This document shows, in pieces, positions 33,852-42,630 of a stretch of 64,000 nucleotides of DNA. Source of the stretch: AV40 sp035568175. Its GTDB lineage: Bacteria; Verrucomicrobiota; Verrucomicrobiia; Chthoniobacterales; UBA10450. Each line of letters starts with the position of its first letter. The first letter of the stretch is position 1. The notes beneath the pieces are model-generated. The model was not told where the DNA came from and ran no database searches. It saw nothing but the letters and a program-made list of their open reading frames with translations. Both the position numbers and the translations under genes were made by a program. The stretch lies in contig DATMON010000007.1 of the NCBI GenBank assembly GCA_035568175.1, positions 62,001-126,000 on the forward strand, read 5' to 3'.

Positions 33852-36017
33852 ATGCGAACTCTTCATGCCTTCGTCACTTGCGTTTTCGTTCTCAGCGCGC
33901 AAATCACCGCCGTGTCCGCCGCCAACTCTTCCGATAATCCGCTGCTCAAAGAAAGCGCGCTCCCGTATCGCTACCCGCCCTTCGACAAGATCAAAGACGA
34001 GCATTTCGCGCCGGCGATTGAAGCCGGCATGCGCGAGCAGCTCAAGGAAGTCGACGCGATCGCGAACAACTCCCAAAAGGCGACGTTCGAGAACACCGTG
34101 GTCGCGCTCGAGCGTACCGGACGCCTGCTCGACCGCGCCGAAACCACGTTTTCGAATCTCAACTCCTGCAACACGAACCCGGCTCTGCAAAAGATCGAGA
34201 CCGAAATGGCGCCCAAGCTCGCCGCGCATCGGGACGCAATTCATCTCAACGGCAAACTTTTCGCGCGAATCCAGGAACTCTATGACAATCGCGACAAACT
34301 CGGCCTTGATCCGGAATCGGCTTACTTGCTCGAGCGTTACTACAAGGATTTCGTCCGCGCCGGCGCAAAACTTTCCGGTCCCGACAAAGAGAAGCTAAAG
34401 AAGATGAACGCCGAGCTGGCGACGTTGCAGACGCAATTCGAGCAAAATGTTCTCAAGGAGAAAAACGCGTCATCCGTTGTGGTAGATCGCAAGGAAGATC
34501 TGGCCGGTCTGTCTGACAGCCAAATGGCAACTGTCACCAATGCGGCGAAGGCCGAGCGCAAGGAGGGGAAGTTCGTTATTCAACTTCAGAACACGACCGG
34601 ACAGCCGCTGCTCGGGTCGCTGCAAAATCGACCATTGCGCGAGCGCATCATGCAGACATCGCTGTCGCGCGACAGCAAAGGCGGCCCGTTCGACACGCGC
34701 CAGGTTGTCATTCGCACTGCGCAGCTGCGGGCCGAAAAAGCGAAATTGCTGGGATATGAAAATTGGGCTTCCTATCAACTCGAAGACCAGACCGCAAAAA
34801 ATGTCCCGACCGTGAACAAACTTCTCAGCGATCTTGCGCCGCCCGCGGTCGCCAATGCCAAACGCGAAGCCGCCGATATGCAGAAGATTGTCGATCAGGA
34901 AAACGGCGGGTTCCAGATCGCGGCCTGGGACTGGGATTTTTATTCCGAAAAAGTTCGCAAAGCGCGCTACGACTTCGACGAGTCCGAGCTCCGTCCTTAC
35001 TACGAATTGAATCACGTCATTCTGGACGGCGTTTTCTTCGCCGCCGGAAAACTTTACGGGCTCACCTTCAAGGAGCGCCACGATTTGCCGGTCTATCAAC
35101 CAGACGTGCGCGTGTTCGAAGTTTACGACGCTGACGGCAAGCCACTCGCGATTTTCATCGGCGATTATTATGCGCGTCCTTCCAAACGCGGTGGCGCCTG
35201 GATGAATTCGTACGTCGAACAAAGCGGTTTGTTCGCGACCAAGCCGGTGGTGGCAAATCATCTCAACATTCCGAAACCGCCGCCGGGCGAGCCTACCTTG
35301 CTCACTCACGACGAAGCCCGGACCGCATTTCACGAATTCGGGCACGCGCTCCACGGAATGTTTTCGAATGTGAAATATCCGCGCTTCAGCGGAACAAGCG
35401 TCCCACGCGATTTTGTCGAGTATCCGTCGCAGGTGAACGAGATGTGGGCGACCTGGCCCGAAGTCTTGAAGAATTTCGCCAAACATTACAAGACAGGCGA
35501 ACCGATCCCGCAGGCGCTGCTCGATAAAGTCGAGGCCGCGGAGAAATTTAATCAGGGATTCAAAACGACCGAATACCTGGCGGCTTCGCTTCTCGATCAA
35601 GCGTGGCATCAACTGAATCCATCCGACATTCCGAAAGACGCGGTCGAGTTTGAAAAAGAAGCGCTGCACAAAGCGGGCGTCGATTTTCCGCCGGTGCCGC
35701 CGCGCTACCGCAGCTTTTATTTTTCGCACGCCTTCGCCGGCGGATATTCGGCCGGGTATTATTCCTATCTTTGGAGCGAAGTCCTCGATGCCGACAGCGT
35801 GGAATGGATGAAAGAACACGGCGGCTTGAAACGCGAGAACGGCGACCACTTCCGTGAAACGCTGCTCTCTCGCGGCGGATCGGCCGACGCGCTCGGCCTG
35901 TTCAAGAATTTCACCGGCCGCGATCCCTACATCGAACCGCTGTTGAAACGCCGCGGCCTCGATCGACAACCTGGTTCTGACGAAACGAAAGCCGCGTCTT
36001 CGCCGCCGGCAGGCTGA
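33852..36017 (+). CDS. M3 family metallopeptidase (oligopeptidase/Dcp-like)
   Basis: 721 aa from the ATG giving MRTLHAFVTCVFVLSAQ, a signal peptide cut near SAAN, so it is periplasmic; an upstream frame to 33789 is rejected. Zinc motif HEFGHALHG (HEXXH at about 494-498) with the downstream Glu in DFVEYPSQVNEMW. Flanking M3 signatures: YYARPSKRGGAWM, FSHAFAGGYSAGYYSYLWSE. It degrades short peptides, as dipeptidyl carboxypeptidase does. Confidence 0.95.
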   Translation: MRTLHAFVTCVFVLSAQITAVSAANSSDNPLLKESALPYRYPPFDKIKDEHFAPAIEAGMREQLKEVDAIANNSQKATFENTVVALERTGRLLDRAETTFSNLNSCNTNPALQKIETEMAPKLAAHRDAIHLNGKLFARIQELYDNRDKLGLDPESAYLLERYYKDFVRAGAKLSGPDKEKLKKMNAELATLQTQFEQNVLKEKNASSVVVDRKEDLAGLSDSQMATVTNAAKAERKEGKFVIQLQNTTGQPLLGSLQNRPLRERIMQTSLSRDSKGGPFDTRQVVIRTAQLRAEKAKLLGYENWASYQLEDQTAKNVPTVNKLLSDLAPPAVANAKREAADMQKIVDQENGGFQIAAWDWDFYSEKVRKARYDFDESELRPYYELNHVILDGVFFAAGKLYGLTFKERHDLPVYQPDVRVFEVYDADGKPLAIFIGDYYARPSKRGGAWMNSYVEQSGLFATKPVVANHLNIPKPPPGEPTLLTHDEARTAFHEFGHALHGMFSNVKYPRFSGTSVPRDFVEYPSQVNEMWATWPEVLKNFAKHYKTGEPIPQALLDKVEAAEKFNQGFKTTEYLAASLLDQAWHQLNPSDIPKDAVEFEKEALHKAGVDFPPVPPRYRSFYFSHAFAGGYSAGYYSYLWSEVLDADSVEWMKEHGGLKRENGDHFRETLLSRGGSADALGLFKNFTGRDPYIEPLLKRRGLDRQPGSDETKAASSPPAG

Positions 36018-36054
36018 ACGCGGCAGTTATTCGTATTGGTTATTGGTCGCGGAT

Positions 36055-36089
36055 TCTGACCTCTGACATGTGACCTCTGTCCTCTGTTG
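36055..36089. repeat. Heptamer tandem repeat (TCTGACC), five units
   Basis: Units TCTGACC, TCTGACA, TGTGACC, TCTGTCC and TCTGTTG in exact 7-bp register lie between the M3 peptidase and GH25 genes. Same unit as the larger array at 36961. Confidence 0.75.
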
Positions 36090-36119
36090 CCGAACGAAAT
36101 CCGCGCGCTATTTTCCCGC

Positions 36120-36896
36120 GTGAAATTTCTCGTTCGTATTTTTGCCGTTCTCTTCGCACCGCTCTCCGCCTTCGCCAGCAACAGCGTCGTCAACTTGTCG
36201 CATTACGATTTGATGCGCGTCGATTTTGTCGGAATGAAAAACGAAGGCGTTGTCGGCGTGATTCACGAAGCATCGTTTCCACGCTCGCAACGCGACTGGC
36301 GATACGCTGAACGACAAGTCCAAGCTATGCGGGCCGGTTTGTTGTGGGGCGCGTATCATTTCGGCGACGGCACTAATCCGATTCAACAGGCCGATCATTT
36401 TCTGGCCGTCGTCGGTTCGTCGCACCCGCCGGCCAACGCTCCTCATGAGGAAGAGAAAAACCGGCCCGGCGTCTTGCTGGTGCTCGATTTCGAAATAAAC
36501 GGCCACTATCCCGGCGGCTCAATGAGCACCGCCCAGGCGGCAGCGTTCGCCCAGCGAATCAAAGAGCGCACCGGAAAATATCCCGGGATCTACGGCAGCG
36601 AATTTCGTTTGCGGCAAATGTTGTACAGCGGCGGCGCATCGGCCGCGCATCGCGCAGTCCTTTCCAACTGCTGGCTCTGGATCGCGAATTACCACAACCA
36701 GCCGCGCTACACTTCGCCATGGGGCCATTGGGATTTGTGGCAATACACCGGGGACGGCAAATGCGGGTTGCGACCGCGCAATGCGTTTCCAATCAGCGTC
36801 GCCAATATGCGCAAAGCCGAGCGCAATATTTTCCGGGGCAACAACGCCGAGCTCTCGGCTTTCTGGCAGGAACACGCCTGGTTCCCGAGCGGCTAG
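36120..36896 (+). CDS. GH25-family lysozyme-like secreted protein
   Basis: 258 aa from the GTG at 36120, which gives a signal peptide (KFLVRIFAVLFAPLSAFASN); a TTG at 36087 would add 11 residues made partly by the repeat. GH25 barrel features: VVNLSHYDLMRVDF, GVVGVIHEAS, LLWGAYHFGDGTNPIQQADHFL, the catalytic-strand LLVLDFEINGHYPGGSMS, YPGIYGSEF, CWLWIANYHNQPRYT and WDLWQYTGDG. The usual first-strand DxS/DVS Asp is replaced by NLSHYD, so muramidase activity should not be assumed. Confidence 0.85.
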   Translation: MKFLVRIFAVLFAPLSAFASNSVVNLSHYDLMRVDFVGMKNEGVVGVIHEASFPRSQRDWRYAERQVQAMRAGLLWGAYHFGDGTNPIQQADHFLAVVGSSHPPANAPHEEEKNRPGVLLVLDFEINGHYPGGSMSTAQAAAFAQRIKERTGKYPGIYGSEFRLRQMLYSGGASAAHRAVLSNCWLWIANYHNQPRYTSPWGHWDLWQYTGDGKCGLRPRNAFPISVANMRKAERNIFRGNNAELSAFWQEHAWFPSG

Positions 36897-36960
36897 GCGG
36901 CGCGAGCCGCCGCCGAGAGGTCACATTTCAGAGATCACGGGTCAGTTCTTTTTGCTGCCG

Positions 36961-37044
36961 TCTGACCTCTGACCTCTGACCGCTGACCGCTGATCTCTGT
37001 TCTCTGACTGCTGTCCTCTGACCTCTGCCCTCCGTCCTCTGTCC
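36961..37044. repeat. Heptamer tandem array, twelve units of TCTGACC
   Basis: Twelve consecutive units in perfect 7-bp register, with unit variants TCTGACC (x4), GCTGACC, GCTGATC, TCTGTTC, TCTGACT, GCTGTCC, TCTGCCC, TCCGTCC and TCTGTCC. It lies upstream of korA. It resembles the short tandemly repeated repetitive (STRR) heptamers described in filamentous cyanobacteria. Confidence 0.9.
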
Positions 37045-37115
37045 TCTCAGTTGATGGTTGAGAGTTCAGTGTTGAGAGTTACTGTTCTCACTGCCGTAAA
37101 ATCGAAAACTGAATC

Positions 37116-39083
37116 ATGGGCGATCCTGTTAATCCTGACGTAACCGCGGTGGAGAAACCTGCGCCGCCTGCTTCATCTAGTGCCCCTGCGGCACCGCAGG
37201 CGGAGCGCGCCGATCTTCGCCCGGAAAATATTCAGGATGCGGTCATTCGCCTCGCCGGAAATTCGCAGGACGGAATCCAAACCGCCGGCGCGTTTCTCGC
37301 CCGGCTCGCTGGACGCAGCGATCAGGACGTCATGACCTACATGACGATTCCCGCCACGATCTCGGGTGGCCCGTCGATTTTTCAAGTGCGCATCGGTTCA
37401 GGCGAAGTGCTCTCGGCCGGTGATGAAGCCGATTTCCTGGTCGCGTTTTATCAACACAGTTATCAGGACCATCTTGATTTTCTAAAGGAGGGCGGTGTTC
37501 TCCTTTACGATTCGGACAACGTCGAGCCGAACCTCGACGACAAACGTTTCGTTTACGTCGGCGTGCCCATCACCGGACTGACAGTTGAAGCGCTTGGCGG
37601 CACCGCTAAGGACAAGGGCAAAAACATTTTCGTGCTCGGATTGATCACGAAAATTTTCGGCCTCGATGTCGAAAAGTTAAAAAGAATCATCACCGAAAAA
37701 TTCGCTGGCAAAGACGAGAGTATCGTCAACACCGCGTTGATGGCGTTCCAGGCCGGGTACGCCTATCCGGTCGGCAAAGTGCTGACGCACCAATATCAAT
37801 TTGAAAAGTTCGAGAAAAAACCGGGCGCGCGCGACCAGATCACAATGGATGGCAACACCGCGCTCGCTTTCGGCCTGATCGCCGCCGGGGTTCGCTACGG
37901 CGCCGGTTATCCGATCACGCCGTGGTCGTCGGTCATGGAAGTTTTGCGAACGCAGCTGCCAAAATACGGCGGAATTTTTGTCCAAGCCGAGGACGAGCTG
38001 GGTGCGGTCTCGTTGGCGCTCGGGTTTTCCTTTTCCGGATATCTTGCTGTCACCGGCAGCGCCGGTCCGGGCATTTCGCTCAAAAGCGAAGCGATCGGTT
38101 GGGCGTCGATGGCCGAAATGCCGCTGATCATTTGCAATATCCAACGTGGCGGGCCGAGCACCGGTCTGCCGACCAACGTCGAGCAAAGCGATTTGCACCA
38201 GGCCATTTTCGGCAGTCACGGCGACAGTCCGCGCGTCGTGCTCGCTGCCGCGACGGTGGAAGACTGTTTCTACATCGCGATCGAAGCTGGGCGGATCGCG
38301 CGCAAGTACAGCACGCCGGTTTTCATTTTGAGCGATACCTCGCTGGCGACCCGCATCGAAGCGTTCGACGAACCTGATCTTTCCAAACTAATGGTCGATC
38401 CGAAACCGGATCTCACTCCGCGGCAAACGCACGTGCCGTATAAGCTCGATCAAATCACGCAACACATTCCGCCCGGCACTCGCATTCTCGATGGAAAATA
38501 TCCGCTTCTGTCCGGACTCGAGCACGACGAAATGGGTCACCCGACCGGCAGCCCGAAATTGCACATGGCGATGACGGCGAAACGCCGCAACAAATTGCGC
38601 AAGCTCGGCGAAGAAATTCCAGTGCCGGAAGTTTATGGCGACCAGAAAGGCGACACGCTCCTCGTCGGTTGGGGTTCGACTTATGGTCCGATCCACGACG
38701 CGGTGAAAATGGGGCGCGAGCATGGCGAAAAAATGGGCGCGATCCATTTGCGCCACGTTCATCCGTTACCGAACGGCCTGGAAAAAATCTTCAAGAACTT
38801 CAAACGGATCGTCACCGTCGAGATGAACGATCAGGGGCTTTACGGGTTCGGCCAGCTCGCCATCATTCTGCGCGCGCGCTATTGCGACCCAAAAATCGAG
38901 AGTGTGACCAAGACCGACGGCTTGACCTATCGGGTGAAAGAAATTCTTCAAGGCGTTTTCCCCGGCAAGTTCGTCTCAGCCAGGGGCTATTCGCCGAATC
39001 GTCCGGTTTCCGGTAACGGCGAAACCGCGGAACAGGCCGCTTCCACCGCACGCAGTGAAATTGTCGAACAAGGAGTGGGATGA
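37116..39083 (+). CDS. korA: 2-oxoacid:ferredoxin oxidoreductase, fused gamma-alpha subunit (KorA-type)
   Basis: 655 aa. With KorB it converts 2-oxoglutarate (or another 2-oxoacid) and CoA to acyl-CoA, CO2 and reduced ferredoxin. Residues about 45-205 are the gamma domain (RLAGNSQDGIQTAGAFLARLAG, KEGGVLLYDSDN), and 245 onward is the pyrimidine-binding alpha domain (GNTALAFGLIAAGVRYGAGYPITPWSSVME, AEDELGAVSLALG, TGSAGPGISLKSEAIGWASM, RGGPSTGLPTNVEQSDL), then the C-terminal transketolase-like part (LLVGWGSTYGPIHDA). 2-Oxoglutarate specificity is inferred from fusion type. Confidence 0.92.
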   Translation: MGDPVNPDVTAVEKPAPPASSSAPAAPQAERADLRPENIQDAVIRLAGNSQDGIQTAGAFLARLAGRSDQDVMTYMTIPATISGGPSIFQVRIGSGEVLSAGDEADFLVAFYQHSYQDHLDFLKEGGVLLYDSDNVEPNLDDKRFVYVGVPITGLTVEALGGTAKDKGKNIFVLGLITKIFGLDVEKLKRIITEKFAGKDESIVNTALMAFQAGYAYPVGKVLTHQYQFEKFEKKPGARDQITMDGNTALAFGLIAAGVRYGAGYPITPWSSVMEVLRTQLPKYGGIFVQAEDELGAVSLALGFSFSGYLAVTGSAGPGISLKSEAIGWASMAEMPLIICNIQRGGPSTGLPTNVEQSDLHQAIFGSHGDSPRVVLAAATVEDCFYIAIEAGRIARKYSTPVFILSDTSLATRIEAFDEPDLSKLMVDPKPDLTPRQTHVPYKLDQITQHIPPGTRILDGKYPLLSGLEHDEMGHPTGSPKLHMAMTAKRRNKLRKLGEEIPVPEVYGDQKGDTLLVGWGSTYGPIHDAVKMGREHGEKMGAIHLRHVHPLPNGLEKIFKNFKRIVTVEMNDQGLYGFGQLAIILRARYCDPKIESVTKTDGLTYRVKEILQGVFPGKFVSARGYSPNRPVSGNGETAEQAASTARSEIVEQGVG

Positions 39084-39154
39084 AGCCAGAGAACACAGGT
39101 CAGAGGACAGAGAACAGATTTTCAAAATGAGTGAAACAATAAATTCCGGGGAGC

Positions 39155-39196
39155 GCACGCGCCCCGCGTGCTTTCTTCGGCGCCCTCGCCGAAGAA
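39155..39196. repeat. Paired REP-like hairpins between korA and korB
   Basis: Hairpin GCACGCG-CCC-CGCGTGC (39155-39171) is followed by the 10-bp stem TTCTTCGGCG-CCCT-CGCCGAAGAA (39173-39196). It may attenuate or protect the korAB message; there is no T-run, so it is not a standard terminator. Confidence 0.75.
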
Positions 39197-39216
39197 CATC
39201 TTAATGATCTCGTTTT

Positions 39217-40176
39217 ATGAGTGATGCATCGACAACAACTGTTCGAGAAGCAGGCGAGGCGCCCGCGCTCCAACGCGAGAAACTCAGCAAGAAAGCGATC
39301 ACCGCCGACCATCCCACCTGGTGTCCCGGTTGCGGCGATTTCGCGGTGCTCGCTTCCTTTTACAAAGTCCTCGAGAAACGCAATCTCGATCACGAAAAGA
39401 TCGTCACCCTCGCCGGGATCGGTTGCTCATCGCGCTTTCCTTATTTCGTCAACGGCCACGGCGCCCATTTCATTCACGGCCGCGCCGTCCCGCTCGCCAG
39501 CGGCATCAGTTTGGCCCGGCCCGATCTCCACGTCTTTTTGTTCGGCGGCGACGGCGACGGTTTCTCCATCGGCGGCAACCATCTCAATCACGGCGCGCGC
39601 AAGAACGTCAACCTCGTCTACTTCATCATGGACAATTTCGTCTATGGCCTGACCAAAAAGCAGACCTCGCCCACGTCGCCCATCGGATTCAAATCCAAAA
39701 CCGACCCGACCGGCGCGATCGACATGCCGGTCAATCCGATGAAACAATTGATTTCCGCCGGGGCCACCTTCATCGCGCGCACTCACGCCACCCAGGTCAA
39801 ACACATGATGGAAATGATCGAGCGCGCGTTCGATCACCAAGGTTTTAGCGTCATCGAATGCTTGAGTGAATGCGTCGAATTTTTTCCGGATGTGTTCGAT
39901 CCGGCCGATCCGCGCAAAGGCGGCAGCTTCGAGCTGATCCAGGAAAAGAAATACGACAACACCCCCGAAGACGAACTCCGCCACGACGTCACCGACGAGC
40001 TGGCCGCATATAAATTAGCGCAGCTTCCCTTCCCAGGGGTATTTGGAGTTTTTTATCAGAATGACCGACCAACGAAGAATTCACTGGAGAAGAAGTGGAT
40101 TGAGAGTTCCAGGGAAAAGACAGGTAACGCATCTGACTTGGAGTTACTGCAGAAGACTTTTGATCGGATGAAGTAG
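39217..40176 (+). CDS. korB: 2-oxoacid:ferredoxin oxidoreductase beta subunit
   Basis: 319 aa. It carries TPP and an Fe-S cluster: TWCPGCGDFAVL (Cys pair), LAGIGCSSRFPYFVNGHGAHFIHGRAVPLASG, the TPP/Mg motif FLFGGDGDGFSIGGNHLNHGARKNVNLVYFIMDN, YGLTKKQTSPTSP, and later VIECLSECVEFFPD. Partner of the gamma-alpha subunit 133 bp upstream. Confidence 0.94.
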   Translation: MSDASTTTVREAGEAPALQREKLSKKAITADHPTWCPGCGDFAVLASFYKVLEKRNLDHEKIVTLAGIGCSSRFPYFVNGHGAHFIHGRAVPLASGISLARPDLHVFLFGGDGDGFSIGGNHLNHGARKNVNLVYFIMDNFVYGLTKKQTSPTSPIGFKSKTDPTGAIDMPVNPMKQLISAGATFIARTHATQVKHMMEMIERAFDHQGFSVIECLSECVEFFPDVFDPADPRKGGSFELIQEKKYDNTPEDELRHDVTDELAAYKLAQLPFPGVFGVFYQNDRPTKNSLEKKWIESSREKTGNASDLELLQKTFDRMK

Positions 40177-40285
40177 GTCAGCACTTCGCCTTCGGTTCCC
40201 CCCTTTGACAAGATCATCTCTTTCACAGCCCATTTCGACAGCAGTCTTATAACGACGGCCTCCTTCGCGAAGCATATCTGTATCT

Positions 40286-41302
40286 ATGTCGCTCGCCGAC
40301 GAAAAGCTTAAGAACATTGCCGAACAACTCAAAAGGGGCGTCGCACCGCCAAAAGAAACCGTTCGGTCGTTCTTGTTATGGTTTGGATTCGCGCGGAGGG
40401 GGTATCGAGTCGTTCATTGGGTGCGGCACGGACTCGAGCAGTACGGACTTACGACTCAACCGGATTTCGAGTACGCGTACATCGACGGCTACATTTCCTT
40501 TGCAACGGCTACAGGGGTAGGTGGAAAAGCGGAAAGAAGTGGAGCAACGAGCGGAACTGCTGCGGCTGATCCCACGTACCGCATCGGTCGTCTGGAATCC
40601 GCAAACTCACCGCCAGTTTCGGTCAATCCGGACAGCACGTTACAACAAGTCGTAACTCTAATGCTAACGAGCGATTTTTCGCAATTGCCGGTGATGTCAG
40701 GAACGAGGGAGGTGAAAGGAGTCGTAAGCTGGAAGACCATTGGGAGCCGACTGTCTCTCAAAAAAGATTGTCCAACGGCAAGAGAGTGTATGGAGCCTGC
40801 GCACGTTGTGTTGATCGAGGAATCTCTTTTTTCCGCAATCGAGATTATTGCTGCTCACGACTATGTCCTCGTAAGAGGAACCGATCAGCAAATATCAGGG
40901 ATTATAACCGCCAGCGACTTTAATGAGCAGTTTCGAAAACTTGCAGAGCCATTCCTTTTGGTGGGCGAAATTGAGAATGGCATTCGGCGAATGCTGCACG
41001 GCAAGTTTACCGTGAGCGAACTGAAAGCGGCCTGCGATCCGGACGGCGATTCCGACAACGTTGAAGGTGTCACCGATTTGAGCTTCGGCGGTTATATCCG
41101 GCTGATTCAAGAGGATAGCCAGTGGAAGAAATTGAAATTAGAAATCGACCGCGTTGAGTTCATAAAGCGCCTCGACACGGTTCGTAAGATTCGAAATGAC
41201 GTGATGCATTTCGACCCGGATGGATTGGAGCCAGAAGACCTCACGACGCTGACGGAATTCGCACAGTTTCTAAAAAGGATGCGGGACGTCGGCGCGATGT
41301 AG
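40286..41302 (+). CDS. CBS-pair protein with C-terminal HEPN-like domain
   Basis: 338 aa. The N-terminal ~75 residues (FLLWFGFARRGYRVVHWVRHGLEQYGL) form an unrecognised module. Residues about 105-225 look like two CBS repeats (VNPDSTLQQVVTLMLTSDFSQLPVMSG, VVSWKTIGSRL; AHVVLIEESLFSAIEIIAAHDYVLV, GIITASDFNEQF), which bind adenosine nucleotides. The C-terminus is helical and ends with RNDVMH (R303, H308), matching the Rx4-6H motif of HEPN ribonucleases with Asn after Arg. It opens the low-GC island and lies 114 bp before the DNA methyltransferase. A nucleotide-sensing RNase effector is an inference. Confidence 0.7.
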   Translation: MSLADEKLKNIAEQLKRGVAPPKETVRSFLLWFGFARRGYRVVHWVRHGLEQYGLTTQPDFEYAYIDGYISFATATGVGGKAERSGATSGTAAADPTYRIGRLESANSPPVSVNPDSTLQQVVTLMLTSDFSQLPVMSGTREVKGVVSWKTIGSRLSLKKDCPTARECMEPAHVVLIEESLFSAIEIIAAHDYVLVRGTDQQISGIITASDFNEQFRKLAEPFLLVGEIENGIRRMLHGKFTVSELKAACDPDGDSDNVEGVTDLSFGGYIRLIQEDSQWKKLKLEIDRVEFIKRLDTVRKIRNDVMHFDPDGLEPEDLTTLTEFAQFLKRMRDVGAM

Positions 41303-41328
41303 GTACGAAGTAATAATCGGAATTCACG

Positions 41329-41403
41329 GTGCGCGATTTAGAGGTTGTGCAAGAATACTGGACAGAGCGACTTAGAGAAGTGGGCAATTTGCAGAGCGAT
41401 TGA
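41329..41403 (+). other. Short open frame upstream of the methyltransferase
   Basis: A 24-codon GTG-started frame (MRDLEVVQEYWTERLREVG...) ends 18 bp before the methyltransferase start. It may be a leader peptide, a relic, or nothing. Confidence 0.2.
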
Positions 41404-41421
41404 CTTCTGCCTATTTTGGGA

Positions 41422-42618
41422 GTGCGTCACTCGCAAAGCGGGCACAGAAATCCCAAACCAAAAGCGTCGAGTTCCCCCCGTTCACAGCACAAATCGCCCA
41501 CGCGAAAAATAGCCGATTTATTTTCCGGAGTCGGCGGATTCAGCCTTGGCGCGGCGCGCGCAGGATTTGATGTTGCTGTTGCGATCGATACAGATCGACA
41601 CGCCGTTGGAAGTCACAAAGAGAATTTTCCGAAGACCAAACACGCGCGACGCGATATTGCGAAGCTGGCAGGACACGATCTGCCGCGCATCGCAAACATC
41701 GGCGAAGAGAAACTTGTTGGACTTATTGGAGGACCGCCCTGCCAGGGATTTAGCACGATGGGCCGCCGGCGAAAAAACGATAAACGAAACCCGCTTTTCT
41801 TCCATTTCTTCAGATTGGTGTCCGAGCTCAAACCCTTGTTCTTCGTTGCGGAGAACGTTCCGGGAATTCTAGACTCCAAGTTCCACAGTTTACGCAGCAA
41901 GGCGCTCAAACTCGTGTCCAGTGATTACAATATCGTGGGTCCTTTCACTCTAGCCGCGAGCGATTTTGGTGCTGCTACGAATCGATCGCGCGTCTTTTTC
42001 GTTGGCGTTTCCAAGCGATGCCAAATCAGTTTATCGGTTTCCGATTTTGAGAATGGAATCTCTTCATCAAATATCTGTGTAAGAAGAGCACTTGCCGGTC
42101 TTTCTCCGCAGGTAAAGCCAAATTGGCAAAGTGAAAAAAGCAGCTGGCGGCGCGTTAAAGAGTCCAAGGGCAAATATTTCACCACGATCAATAGGTTCTG
42201 CGAATCGGTTGGGGACCCAGAAGCAATCGAAAGATTCTTAGAAAAGCTCGAAGTCTCTGGCTTTTTAGGAACCCGACATAGAGAAGACGTGATCAAGCGA
42301 TTTGCGGCTGTCCCTGCTGGCAAGATGGACAAGACATCAAAGTTCCCTCGACTGAGCTGGAACGGGCTATGTCCGACACTTCGAGCAGGCACCGATAGCA
42401 GCCGAGGAAGCTATCAAGCTGTGCGTCCGATTCATCCCGAGAGAAATCGCGTAATCACGCCGCGCGAAGCAGCAAGATTACAGGGATTTCCAGACTGGTT
42501 TCAATTCTCGCCAACGAAGTGGCACAGCTTTCGTCAAATCGGCAATAGCATTAGTCCGTTAATCGCGGAGGCTGTTCTTGACGTTATTCGTTGCAAACTT
42601 TTTCCCGAGCTGACATAA
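41422..42618 (+). CDS. DNA (cytosine-5-)-methyltransferase
   Basis: 398 aa from a GTG at 41422 (TTG at 41416 is an alternative; no ATG precedes the domain). C5-MTase motifs: I, IADLFSGVGGFSLGA; IV, GGPPCQGFSTMGRR with catalytic C107; VI, FVAENVPGIL; VIII, AATNRSRVFFVGVS; IX, RVITPREAARLQGFP; X, RQIGNSISPLIAEAV. The target-recognition region (about 205-320) is short and its target site cannot be read. A GHKL ATPase follows after 12 nt, and a Vsr nuclease closes the cluster: the layout of Dcm/MORC/Vsr systems. Confidence 0.95.
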   Translation: MRHSQSGHRNPKPKASSSPRSQHKSPTRKIADLFSGVGGFSLGAARAGFDVAVAIDTDRHAVGSHKENFPKTKHARRDIAKLAGHDLPRIANIGEEKLVGLIGGPPCQGFSTMGRRRKNDKRNPLFFHFFRLVSELKPLFFVAENVPGILDSKFHSLRSKALKLVSSDYNIVGPFTLAASDFGAATNRSRVFFVGVSKRCQISLSVSDFENGISSSNICVRRALAGLSPQVKPNWQSEKSSWRRVKESKGKYFTTINRFCESVGDPEAIERFLEKLEVSGFLGTRHREDVIKRFAAVPAGKMDKTSKFPRLSWNGLCPTLRAGTDSSRGSYQAVRPIHPERNRVITPREAARLQGFPDWFQFSPTKWHSFRQIGNSISPLIAEAVLDVIRCKLFPELT

Positions 42619-42630
42619 AGGTCGCCCTTC

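Noticed and set aside
34470..35969. 499-codon minus-strand open frame
   Set aside because: It is the antisense shadow of the M3 peptidase, which has a clear HEXXH motif and signal peptide; high-GC codon bias keeps the antisense frame open.
39155..39196. Rho-independent terminator between korA and korB
   Set aside because: The stems are strong but no T-run follows and korB must be transcribed with korA; it fits a REP-type hairpin.
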